This document shows positions 9,492-17,774 of a stretch of DNA of 64,000 bases, one piece after another. This DNA is from an uncultured Colwellia sp. (GTDB lineage: Bacteria; Pseudomonadota; Gammaproteobacteria; Enterobacterales; Alteromonadaceae): positions 62,001 through 126,000 of the forward strand of contig CAJXQI010000009.1 of NCBI GenBank assembly GCA_913058395.1, in the 5' to 3' direction. The notes beneath the pieces are model-generated. The model was not told where the DNA came from. It saw only the letters and a program-made list of their open reading frames with translations, and did no database searches. The position numbers were made by a program, and so were the translations under genes. Within the stretch, counting starts at the first letter, position 1. Every line of letters starts with the position of its first letter.

Positions 9492-10133
9492 TTAAAAATA
9501 AAATGATACGCCAGTGGTAAAACTCAAGTTATGAGTTGTTTTGGCCTCACCCGTTACGCGAGTATCAAAAATATGATCACTGACGCCAATATCCCAAGCG
9601 ATCCAATCATTGGCAAAAACGCGGAAATTCGTGGCAAAATTTACGGTGAATTGATCATCACCAGCAAACTCTGTGCTACCTGCACCAAGTTCAACTGAAA
9701 AAACGCTATTAAACGCCCAATTATCACTTAAAAATATTTCCCCCGGAAAAAGGTTATAACCAATGTTTAAGCCGTAATAAGTTAGTTCACGTTCTTCATC
9801 AGTTAACAACGGTGAGGTATTCGATAACTTTTCAAAACTTGTTTCACCAGCGTCAGCTTGCGCATATTCCGCTTTAAAATAAAAGTCCTCACTAATGTGG
9901 TAAGCAAGATGTCCAGCCACTAGAGTACTGGTTTCAAAATCTTCAATACTGATCAAGCCAACTTTAACGCCAACTTCAAAATTCTCAGTATCGAGCAAGT
10001 CTTCCAATACTTCTCGACGTTCAACGGATGGCTTTATTTCACTTTCTGCCGCGCTTGCACTTTGTAAAGGGCTTGCCAACATACAGGCTAATGCCACTAC
10101 TTTGGCAGTGCGCCACTGCTTTAATGTATTCAT
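9492..10133 (-). CDS. small outer-membrane beta-barrel protein
   Basis: About 213 residues. A signal peptide (ending QSASAAES) precedes a segment of roughly 50 residues and then amphipathic strands ending in Phe (LSFTTGVSFYF), which is typical of an eight-stranded OmpA/OmpW-like barrel. The ATG at 10133 overlaps the TAA of the upstream gene by one base, which fits the signal peptide better than a longer start. The protein is similar in layout to the barrel half of the preceding gene (DDxxGV...TWTLGFS endings), so the two may be related paralogues. The role is unknown; a structural or adhesin-like outer-membrane partner is possible. Confidence 0.75.
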   Translation of the reverse strand: MNTLKQWRTAKVVALACMLASPLQSASAAESEIKPSVERREVLEDLLDTENFEVGVKVGLISIEDFETSTLVAGHLAYHISEDFYFKAEYAQADAGETSFEKLSNTSPLLTDEERELTYYGLNIGYNLFPGEIFLSDNWAFNSVFSVELGAGSTEFAGDDQFTVNFATNFRVFANDWIAWDIGVSDHIFDTRVTGEAKTTHNLSFTTGVSFYF

Positions 10134-10894
10134 TATAAAAATACGCTGAACCCTAATGTCCATGTACGAACCCCTTCATTATCATCTCGATCAGTCAGTA
10201 CTAATGAGTATTTATATTCAGCTCGTAATAAAAAGTTACGAGCAAGGTAATATTTAAGCCCGACAGCACTGCTGATCAGGGTATTATTTCTTTCTTGTGC
10301 ATCAGCTAAAACGCTATGTGGTGTGGTTCTAATTGCGCCAGCACCGACAGAAAAATATGGAATAACGCTGAGTTCAGGAAAAGGTTGAGCAACTAACATT
10401 AACTCTGCAACTTCATTGTCTGATACGCTGCCGATAGCTTTACCAATTTGCAATTCAGTACTGATCACGGGGCTAAAAGCATAAGACAAACTTAAGCGAT
10501 AAAAGTCAGCTTGTTCAAATTCACCGTAACCAACACCCATTTCCCAAATTCGAGATAAATAATCATCATTAGTTTGTTCTGCTGACAACACTGGCTGTTC
10601 ATTAAAACTAAAACTTAAGAGGTTGTCTTGATGAAACCAGCCTTGGTTTCCGCGTTTATCTTGTACTTTAAACCAAGCAGTACGCTTAACTAGCACAAAC
10701 ACTACTTCGTTTTTTTCGATAACCTGAGTAATAGGATAACCGCGACCAGGGCCAGAGCGTAGTTCAATATAAGGTACTTCTATAACAATACTTGGACCTA
10801 ACGTTAATAGCTCCTTTGCATCAGTAAGGTTTTCTTCAGCTATAGTGATTTGACTAAAACAAGCGATGATAATGGCAATGAATAACTGTTTCAT
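10133..10894 (-). CDS. SH3-domain outer-membrane beta-barrel protein
   Basis: About 253 residues. The signal peptide ends near TIAEE. A bacterial SH3-like domain follows at about residues 40-95 (VPYIELRSGPGRGYPITQVI, then WFKVQDKRGNQGWFHQDNL), the pattern of peptidoglycan- or protein-binding SH3b domains. The C-terminal 150 residues form amphipathic strands of a beta-barrel (YAFSPVISTELQIG through RTWTLGFSVFL). The SH3 + barrel arrangement would tie the outer membrane to peptidoglycan or to a partner protein. I chose the ATG at 10894 because GGA lies seven bases upstream and the signal peptide starts there. It lies 28 bases after the HzsA-like gene and overlaps the next gene by one base. Confidence 0.78.
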   Translation of the reverse strand: MKQLFIAIIIACFSQITIAEENLTDAKELLTLGPSIVIEVPYIELRSGPGRGYPITQVIEKNEVVFVLVKRTAWFKVQDKRGNQGWFHQDNLLSFSFNEQPVLSAEQTNDDYLSRIWEMGVGYGEFEQADFYRLSLSYAFSPVISTELQIGKAIGSVSDNEVAELMLVAQPFPELSVIPYFSVGAGAIRTTPHSVLADAQERNNTLISSAVGLKYYLARNFLLRAEYKYSLVLTDRDDNEGVRTWTLGFSVFL

Positions 10895-10922
10895 GCAACG
10901 TCCGTTGTTGGTAAATAACATT

Positions 10923-13616
10923 TTATGGCTCCGCCTGATAAAAAGGCGTGTTGTAATATTGACCACCGATATCTAACCATTCACTAAGTAGGCGTTGTTC
11001 GTCAAGCGATAACATATTTTGATGCACGCCACTGTTGAGCACTTCAAAGAATCGACCACTAGATTGCGCGCCATTGGTTGACAAAATATTAGCTACATTG
11101 ACCGTAGTCATAACGGGGATCGGTTGGCCATTCTCGTCTAAAACTAAATTGCCATCACCGTCTCGAACATAAACAGGGTCACCATTTCCGTCTAACAGAG
11201 GAATTTGTCTGTCAACAAGAATACCTTCAACGAGTTCTTGTTCAACATCACCAAAGAATAATTCTCGATAACTGGTTAAATGTGCAGGCTCGTCTGTTGA
11301 TGTCGATGAAGTTAAATCTAACTGCCCTGCAGGCACTTGTGCGGTGTTCTCAACATCTAAAACACTATGACAACTAATACATGTATTGTCTTGAATCTGC
11401 TCATTAGTAATTTCATCAAACACTAAACGTGGCTTTAACCATAATGGTGCTAAGTGCTCAGTGTAGTTAACTTGCAAACGACAATATGCCGTCCAATTTG
11501 TAAAACACTCACTTCCATTAGGCTTGGCCGTAGTGAGGTTTTGATAACTAATGGTTAATGCTGGGTTTAACGTAGCTGTTGCAGGATCACTCCAAATATC
11601 CAGATATTCTAAATCGCTGCTAAGCGCAGGTAAGCCAAGCGTTTTCTCAACTGTTTCTGCCATAGTTTGTGCAAAATCAGGTATCAATTGTGGATTTGTA
11701 TTAGGAAATGCAACACCGTCTGATACTGCTCCGGCATTGATACTCTCAGCTTGTGCAGCAATTCGACCATGTGGCAACTCGCTATTGCCGCTATGACAGC
11801 CATTACATTCAAGAGTTTCGCCGGGTTTAACCGTTAACCATTGGCTATGACGCCCACCAATACGCTGTCCGGCCTGATTTAGAATACTTAAGGCAAAAGG
11901 TACGTTTGCGGGTACTTTTACTTTTACTGAGCCGTCTGGTTGAATGGTGGTATAACCTAGAATTTCACGCATTAATTGTGCTCGACTGCGGCCAAAGTCA
12001 GTATTATCTAGGTCTTTCACCTCATCAGGTGGCATGGGTACACCACGAATTAAACGTAAAAAACGTGCAGGCCTTTGTTCTGCCGTTGTTTGTGTAGGGT
12101 TCATCGTTTGCGCCAGACCTTGTGGGCTTAAATCCACGCCATCAAAGTCATAAATGCTGCGGATATGAATGGCACCAGCTTGCTGATTGGCTAAATCAGC
12201 ATCAAGTTCACTACCAACAACTTTATCGGCAATAAACTCAGGTTTTACCTGCGCTTCTTGCATCACAATAGCTTCAGTTAATATATGGTCTTGGCTTGGA
12301 CTAGCAACTAACTGCTGAGTGTTCTCACTTTGGTTAAATAACCAAAGTTCATAAAATGGTGTTGCTTGTTCTATATTGTCTTGGGCTAGCTCTTCAGCAG
12401 TTAATTGCCCACAAGCACGAGTTTCTTGCTCGATAACAACACGGCATAAATCCCAGCTCGCTAAATAACGTTGAGTACTGTCAGGTAATGGAAATAAATG
12501 ATTAATTCGTCCTGCGGGCGATAAATTTTCTGAAAAATTATAATCCGCAACACTGCGATCAAAAAGATCAGATATTGCAGTTTCTTCAATCGGATTATTT
12601 GCCGCTATCGGTTGATATTGATCGGTAAAGTCATCAAGGTTAAGAATAATTGGGCGTTTTTGAAAATTACTTTCTTCACTACCATTTAACAATAATAAAA
12701 TTTTTCCATTCGGCAATTGCTGTGGCTTAATAAATTCAATATTGGCATTACTTTCATCAATACTCAGCTGATGCGAATGCCAACCATATATCAACTGATT
12801 TTCTGTACCGTCTGGTCGCATACGATAAAGGTTAATTTGATTGTTGCCCCCCATAGCGTCCCAGCGGCTATATAAAATATGGCCATCTTGTAAAACTAAA
12901 GGGTAAAAATCATGGCTGAGGTTAAATGTCAGCTGTTCGATATCAGAGCCATCGGCTTGCATGATATGAATATTTAGCGTCGCCAGTTCAGAGCGCTCAT
13001 TATTAGCGGTGTATTGCGGTTTACCTTCATCGAGTAAAATGGCACGGGACAAACGTTGACGGTTCGAGGCAAAAATAATACGACCATCAGGTAAGAAAGA
13101 TGCCATTAAGTCATCACCTTGTTCGGCAATAACATCATTACTAACGACACGCGTTAACAGTTTTGTACTTTGCTGGTAACGCCAAATATTCCATTTTGGT
13201 TGTTCATTTTCATCTGCATCCTCAACTTCAGGTGCTCGAATAGAAACTAAGAATTCTTGTCCATCAGGCGACACTGAGAGATCTCGTATATCGATGAATT
13301 GCTCAATAATGTCAGTGCTGTCATCAGTGGAAAAAATATTAGCCGTTAATTCAAGCGCAAGTGCTTCAGGCGTAGCGTTAGCTTTTAAATTTAATTTTGC
13401 CCCTGGATTGAATTGAGTGGGTTCAAAAATAGGAAAGCTAGCCGCTTGATTAATTTCTTCAGAGGGATCGGTATCTAAACTTCGCTCGATGTATACAACA
13501 GGGAATTCTTCCAAGACTGGATCTGTATTTTCTTCACTTGGCGCGGTATCTGAGTTACAACCTGTGTTCAATAAAACAAAAAGCGCAAGTCCGCTAAAGC
13601 TTATTTTCGGATTCAT
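10923..13616 (-). CDS. HzsA-like c-type cytochrome lipoprotein with TolB-like propeller
   Basis: About 897 residues. The lipobox is LNTGC. Residues 110-330 resemble a TolB/WD-type propeller (DLSVSPDGQEFLVSIRAP, ASFLPDGRIIFASNRQ, PDGTENQLIYGWHSHQ). The middle resembles the HzsA-related family (RLIRGVPMPPDE through QWLTVKPGETLECNGCHSG). Two haem-binding motifs are present, CNGCH at about residues 604-608 and CISCH at about 746-750. The name refers to similarity to the hydrazine synthase alpha subunit; no other hydrazine genes are present, so hydrazine chemistry should not be assumed. The ATG at 13616 has GGGAAA upstream. It is the first gene of the leftward operon and probably an extracytoplasmic redox protein. 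Confidence 0.75.
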   Translation of the reverse strand: MNPKISFSGLALFVLLNTGCNSDTAPSEENTDPVLEEFPVVYIERSLDTDPSEEINQAASFPIFEPTQFNPGAKLNLKANATPEALALELTANIFSTDDSTDIIEQFIDIRDLSVSPDGQEFLVSIRAPEVEDADENEQPKWNIWRYQQSTKLLTRVVSNDVIAEQGDDLMASFLPDGRIIFASNRQRLSRAILLDEGKPQYTANNERSELATLNIHIMQADGSDIEQLTFNLSHDFYPLVLQDGHILYSRWDAMGGNNQINLYRMRPDGTENQLIYGWHSHQLSIDESNANIEFIKPQQLPNGKILLLLNGSEESNFQKRPIILNLDDFTDQYQPIAANNPIEETAISDLFDRSVADYNFSENLSPAGRINHLFPLPDSTQRYLASWDLCRVVIEQETRACGQLTAEELAQDNIEQATPFYELWLFNQSENTQQLVASPSQDHILTEAIVMQEAQVKPEFIADKVVGSELDADLANQQAGAIHIRSIYDFDGVDLSPQGLAQTMNPTQTTAEQRPARFLRLIRGVPMPPDEVKDLDNTDFGRSRAQLMREILGYTTIQPDGSVKVKVPANVPFALSILNQAGQRIGGRHSQWLTVKPGETLECNGCHSGNSELPHGRIAAQAESINAGAVSDGVAFPNTNPQLIPDFAQTMAETVEKTLGLPALSSDLEYLDIWSDPATATLNPALTISYQNLTTAKPNGSECFTNWTAYCRLQVNYTEHLAPLWLKPRLVFDEITNEQIQDNTCISCHSVLDVENTAQVPAGQLDLTSSTSTDEPAHLTSYRELFFGDVEQELVEGILVDRQIPLLDGNGDPVYVRDGDGNLVLDENGQPIPVMTTVNVANILSTNGAQSSGRFFEVLNSGVHQNMLSLDEQRLLSEWLDIGGQYYNTPFYQAEP

Positions 13617-13773
13617 GCTACTTTCCCGTGTAATTATTCGCCGACAACAATATTTAAAATCAATAAACAACAATATAACAAAAATGTAACCTATGCTAGC
13701 CTATAGCACTTGATGGCTATTAAATAAGTAAAAGCAAACAAATCAAATAGCTATAATAATTTATAATAAAAAG

Positions 13774-13804
13774 TGACAGTGGTTGACCACTGTCAGTATT
13801 TTTT
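13774..13804 (+). terminator. hairpin with T-run (attenuator or terminator)
   Basis: Arms TGACAGTGG and CCACTGTCA pair perfectly around a four-base loop and are followed after three bases by six T. In the + direction this is a textbook intrinsic terminator, yet no gene precedes it on that strand. It could attenuate the rightward operon leader, end antisense transcription, or be an operator. Confidence 0.55.
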
Positions 13805-13838
13805 ACATAATTACATTTCGGATACAAAGTACTACATC

Positions 13839-13850
13839 CTTAGTACTAAG
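13839..13850. promoter_or_regulatory. perfect 12-base palindrome, candidate operator
   Basis: CTTAGTACTAAG is a perfect palindrome and is embedded in further AGTAC repeats (13827-13853). It lies about midway between the divergent operons, a suitable position for a dimeric regulator. No regulator gene is in the neighbourhood. Confidence 0.4.
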
Positions 13851-13974
13851 TACAACAGTTATTTTTTATTAAATAAAACGGTATATTTTTCTTGAAAAAT
13901 GACGTATACCTAAAAAAGAGCATGCCAAACTGATTAAAAATCAAACAGAGCATGTGTAAAAATCACTATATTTT

Positions 13975-13987
13975 CGACATGATGTCG
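13975..13987. promoter_or_regulatory. inverted repeat before the rightward operon
   Basis: CGACAT and ATGTCG flank a single G, and a T-rich run follows. It lies 38 bases before the start codon of the cytochrome gene. It could be an operator or part of a leader structure. Confidence 0.35.
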
Positions 13988-14024
13988 GAATATTTTTTCT
14001 ACTCAACATCTTCAAGGAGGTTGT

Positions 14025-15317
14025 ATGAAGGTGTTACTTTGTAACGTCATTTCGCCTAGTGTATGCAAATCCACAAAGACATTTTTTTTGCAAACAACTA
14101 AATTACTATTAAAAAAAAGAACATTACTAATATCAGCTATTTGCTCTGTATTTTTATTCACTACACCATTCACTTTCGCAGGCACATTAGAGCAAGCTAA
14201 ACGTCTTCATGATCGTATTGCGGGGGTGCCTGCAAGTGCTGAAACACTATCAGAAATGGAAGCATTATTAGTCGATGGGAAACCAATTGAAGCTGCTTAT
14301 GTTGCAATGGAATCGAAACATTTTTATAACACGACTTTAAAACTATTTTCGACACCTTGGACAAATAAAGAGCAAGATATATTTTTTCCACTCAACGATT
14401 ATAGTGCAACAATTATTGGCATGGTGCGTGACGACATCGACTTTAGACAAATTCTACAAGCCAATATGACTTATGTTGGAAAAAGTGACTTAGGGTTGCC
14501 AGCTTATAACAACAATAATAACGACCACTATGTTGCGATTGAAGATAGAGCACTGGATTTATCAACCGACCTTGTACAAGTTACTCAGTCAGGTCTCAAT
14601 GGCTTACCAGCTACCGCTACCGCGGGCGTATTAACAAGTCGAGCCGCCGCAAAGGCCTTCTTTTATCTTGGTACCAACCGAGCAATGCTCAGGTTTACCT
14701 TAATGAACCATTTATGTACTGACCTTGAGCCCATTAAAGACAATACCTTACCTCCAGACAGAATTCGCCAAGATGTCAGTCGTAGTCCGGGTGGCGATAG
14801 CCGTTTATTTATTAATAACTGTTTAGCTTGTCATAGTGGTATGGACCCGCTTGCACAAGCATTTGCTTATTATGATTATGACTTTAATGCTGATAATGAT
14901 CCCGCAGCAGAGAGTGGTAATATTGCTTATAACCAAGACGGCACAACTGATAGCGTTACAGGTTCACGAGTACAAGCAAAATATTTTAATAACAATACAA
15001 CTTTTCCATTTGGCTTCGCAACGCCGAATGATCAATGGAGTAATTACTGGCGCCATGGTGATAACAGAAGTTTAGGTTGGGATCCGGCACTTAGTGGTCA
15101 AGGCAGCGGTATGAAGTCGCTAGGTGAAGAACTAGCTAACAGCCAAGCCTTCGCACAATGTCAGGTTAAAAAGGTCTTCAATAATGTTTGTTTACGTGAT
15201 GCCGAAAGTAACGCTGACTTAAATCAAATATCAACAACCACCGCTTCTTTTAAAGAAGGTGGTTATCAATTAAAACAAGTTTTTGCCGAAATTGGCAATT
15301 ACTGTATGGGAGAGTAA
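14025..15317 (+). CDS. exported DUF1588/DUF1592-like c-type cytochrome
   Basis: 430 residues. A long basic N-terminus leads into a hydrophobic segment ending near FTFAGT, taken as a signal peptide. One haem site, CLACH, lies at about residues 266-270 in the context HSGMDPLAQAFAYYDYD. This is the pattern of the DUF1588 region of planctomycete-type cytochromes (xxCxxCHxxMDPLGxAxExxD), preceded by GVLTSRAAAKAF and a cysteine-containing LCTDLEPI segment as in that family. AAGGAGG stands four bases before the ATG. Its TAA overlaps the next ATG. Together with the two genes downstream it forms a three-gene operon resembling the cytochrome/DUF1501 pairs of planctomycetes. The redox partner and substrate are unknown. 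Confidence 0.7.
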   Translation: MKVLLCNVISPSVCKSTKTFFLQTTKLLLKKRTLLISAICSVFLFTTPFTFAGTLEQAKRLHDRIAGVPASAETLSEMEALLVDGKPIEAAYVAMESKHFYNTTLKLFSTPWTNKEQDIFFPLNDYSATIIGMVRDDIDFRQILQANMTYVGKSDLGLPAYNNNNNDHYVAIEDRALDLSTDLVQVTQSGLNGLPATATAGVLTSRAAAKAFFYLGTNRAMLRFTLMNHLCTDLEPIKDNTLPPDRIRQDVSRSPGGDSRLFINNCLACHSGMDPLAQAFAYYDYDFNADNDPAAESGNIAYNQDGTTDSVTGSRVQAKYFNNNTTFPFGFATPNDQWSNYWRHGDNRSLGWDPALSGQGSGMKSLGEELANSQAFAQCQVKKVFNNVCLRDAESNADLNQISTTTASFKEGGYQLKQVFAEIGNYCMGE

Positions 15318-17752
15318 TGATGAATAAACTTAAATTACTCACCTGTTTATTGATGGTTAATTATTTAACTGCTTGTGGTGATAGTGAAGTTGAAACTCAA
15401 CCACCAGTGCAACCAGACACGCCTAATAGCACATATACAGGCCCTGCTCCGCAAACCGAAGATATTCAAAAATATAAAACGGCGCTATTTGACAATGTTG
15501 CCAGCAGTGATCGCTGTGGAGCTTGTCATAAGGTCGACGACCAAGCGCCCTATTTTGCGCGCTTTGATGATGTTAACTTGGCTTATGCAGCAACAACGCC
15601 GTTAGTTGATCTATCAACACCAGCACAATCAAGGTTAGTAGAAAAAGTTGCCGGCGGGCACAACTGTTGGTTAGACAGTGATCAAGCCTGTGCTGATACT
15701 ATGGTGCAATGGATAAAAATTTGGTCTGATGACCGCGTCAGCACAACAACAGAAATTGAACTAACGGCACCTATCATTCGAGAGACCGGCAGTAGCCGAA
15801 GCTTTCCTGACAGCACAACTTTATTTAGCTCACATGTTTACCCAATTGTCAGCCAATATTGTTCAACCTGTCATAGTGAAACCGCAAGTGCCGCACAATC
15901 ACCCTTTTTTGCTAGCGAAGATATTGATGTTGCTTATCAAGCAGCACAACGAGTCATAAACCTTGACCAAGCCGAACTATCGCGTTTAGTTATTAGGCTC
16001 GGCAGCGAATTTCATAACTGTTGGGGTGACTGTCAAGCAAATAGCAATACTATGCTGGCAGGCATACAAGCCTTTAGTGAACAAATACCGGTTAACCAAG
16101 TTGATGAAGATATGGTTATCTCAAAAGCGTTAAGGCTCACCGACGGTATTGTTGCTTCAAATGGTGGTCGCTTTGAAAATGATACTATCGCCCTGTATCA
16201 GTTTAAAACAGGGAATGGCAATATTGCCTACGACACATCAGGAATTAGCCCTGCAGCAAATTTATCTTTAACAGGTGATATTGAATGGCTAGGCAGTGGC
16301 GGCTTAATTTTTAATAATGGCAAAGCGCAAGCTAGTACCGCCAACAGTAAGAAATTACATGACTTAATTACTGCCACTGGTGAATTTTCGCTAGAAGCTT
16401 GGTTAACGCCTGCCAATGTCACACAAGAAGGTCCTGCTCGTATTGTCAGTTACTCTGCTGGTGATAACGAACGAAACTTTACCTTAGGGCAAAGCCAATA
16501 CAACTACGACTTTATGCTGCGTAATCAAGCAACATCACTTAACGGTGAGCCAGCTTTAAGCACGCCTGATGCTGATGAAGTTTTGCAAGCAACTTTGCAG
16601 CATGTGGTGCTAACTTACAATGCCACTGAAGGTCGAAAAATTTATGTCAATGGCAAGCTGATTGAAATAACAGATCAAGAAATTGCACCATTAGCATCAT
16701 GGGACAATAGCTTTGCTTTAATTTTGGGGCGAGAAGCATCAAATAATCATATCTGGCAAGGTAACATTCGTTTGTTGGCATTATTTAACAAAGCGATGAC
16801 AGCAGAACAAATACAGCAAAACTTTGACGTGGGCGTTGGTGAACGTTACTACCTGTTATTTTCTATTGGTGATTTAATCGATTTACCTAATACTTTCGTG
16901 ATGCTTGAAATCAGCGAGTTTGATAATTACAGCTACTTATTTAGCCAGCCTTCTGTGGTCAACTTAGATCAACAAAGATTAACTACAGCACTACCAATTG
17001 AAGGACTAAACATTGGTATTAACGGTAAAGAAAGCGGGCAAAGCCAAGTTTATGCCAACTTAAGTAGGTCATTATCAACCGATGAATCTCTTGACGAACC
17101 ATTACTGCTATCAGGTTTAGGCACCATCATTGCCATTGAAAAAGGTGCTGAGCAAGATGAGTTCTTCTTATCATTTGAACGCTTAGGCGAACATACCAAT
17201 GTCAAAGTTGAAGGTGAATTAGTGGTGACAGCTGAAGTACCTGCTGACACAGAAAGTGCTGAAATTGGCATCAGAAATTTTGACGAGATTCATGCGAGTA
17301 TGAGCCAATTAACAGGAGTTTCCCAAGAACAAAGTAAAGTGTTTGGTGTTTATCAGTTAGTGCAGCGACAGTTGCCTAGCATTAATAATATTGAAACCTT
17401 TATTTCTGCCCAACAAATGGGGATTACTCAGTTGGCTATCGCGTACTGTGATACCGCCATTGAAGACGTTAATTTACGTTCTAACTGGTTTCCAAATATA
17501 GACTTTACCCTTGAACCAAATATTGCTTTATCAGCCAGTCAACGGGGACAATTTATTGACCCGCTACTCGCACAATTAATGCCGCTAGACGTTGCTAGCC
17601 AACCAACGAAAGTTGCGGTAAGCAATGAATTAAGCAACCTTATTGACCGTTTAGCTGTTTGTAATAGCAACTGTAACGCAGAACGCACCCGTACTATTGC
17701 AAAATCCAGCTGTGCTGCGGTTTTAGCCAGTGCTGTCACTTTGGTTCAATAG
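15317..17752 (+). CDS. two-haem LamG-domain lipoprotein
   Basis: 811 residues. The lipobox is LTAC (Cys 20). Two CxxCH motifs lie at residues 67-71 (CGACH) and 182-186 (CSTCH). Each is followed about 45 residues later by a similar HNCW segment, so the N-terminal half is an internal duplication of a cytochrome-like unit. A LamG/concanavalin-like domain covers about residues 290-510 (GEFSLEAWLTP, HVVLTYNATEGRKIYVNG, NNHIWQGNIRLLALFN). The last 300 residues are not recognised. The ATG overlaps the previous stop (TAATG). LamG domains bind sugars or proteins, so an outer-surface haem protein that contacts a ligand is plausible. Confidence 0.72.
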   Translation: MMNKLKLLTCLLMVNYLTACGDSEVETQPPVQPDTPNSTYTGPAPQTEDIQKYKTALFDNVASSDRCGACHKVDDQAPYFARFDDVNLAYAATTPLVDLSTPAQSRLVEKVAGGHNCWLDSDQACADTMVQWIKIWSDDRVSTTTEIELTAPIIRETGSSRSFPDSTTLFSSHVYPIVSQYCSTCHSETASAAQSPFFASEDIDVAYQAAQRVINLDQAELSRLVIRLGSEFHNCWGDCQANSNTMLAGIQAFSEQIPVNQVDEDMVISKALRLTDGIVASNGGRFENDTIALYQFKTGNGNIAYDTSGISPAANLSLTGDIEWLGSGGLIFNNGKAQASTANSKKLHDLITATGEFSLEAWLTPANVTQEGPARIVSYSAGDNERNFTLGQSQYNYDFMLRNQATSLNGEPALSTPDADEVLQATLQHVVLTYNATEGRKIYVNGKLIEITDQEIAPLASWDNSFALILGREASNNHIWQGNIRLLALFNKAMTAEQIQQNFDVGVGERYYLLFSIGDLIDLPNTFVMLEISEFDNYSYLFSQPSVVNLDQQRLTTALPIEGLNIGINGKESGQSQVYANLSRSLSTDESLDEPLLLSGLGTIIAIEKGAEQDEFFLSFERLGEHTNVKVEGELVVTAEVPADTESAEIGIRNFDEIHASMSQLTGVSQEQSKVFGVYQLVQRQLPSINNIETFISAQQMGITQLAIAYCDTAIEDVNLRSNWFPNIDFTLEPNIALSASQRGQFIDPLLAQLMPLDVASQPTKVAVSNELSNLIDRLAVCNSNCNAERTRTIAKSSCAAVLASAVTLVQ

Positions 17753-17774
17753 GCTAGATATCTAGGAATATATT

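Larger units (their letters stand above)
13617..14024. promoter_or_regulatory. divergent intergenic control region with several palindromes
   Basis: About 400 bases without a gene between the leftward (HzsA-like) and rightward (cytochrome) operons. It is AT-rich and must hold both promoters. I see three inverted repeats: a nine-base stem hairpin at 13774-13795, a perfect 12-base palindrome at 13839-13850, and a six-base-arm repeat at 13975-13987 just before the right-hand gene. No -10/-35 pair is clear enough to call. Confidence 0.6.

Noticed and set aside
10923-13616. True hydrazine synthase subunit
   Set aside because: Only the general layout matches. The other hydrazine synthase subunits and the anammox genes are absent, and the organism looks like a marine heterotroph.
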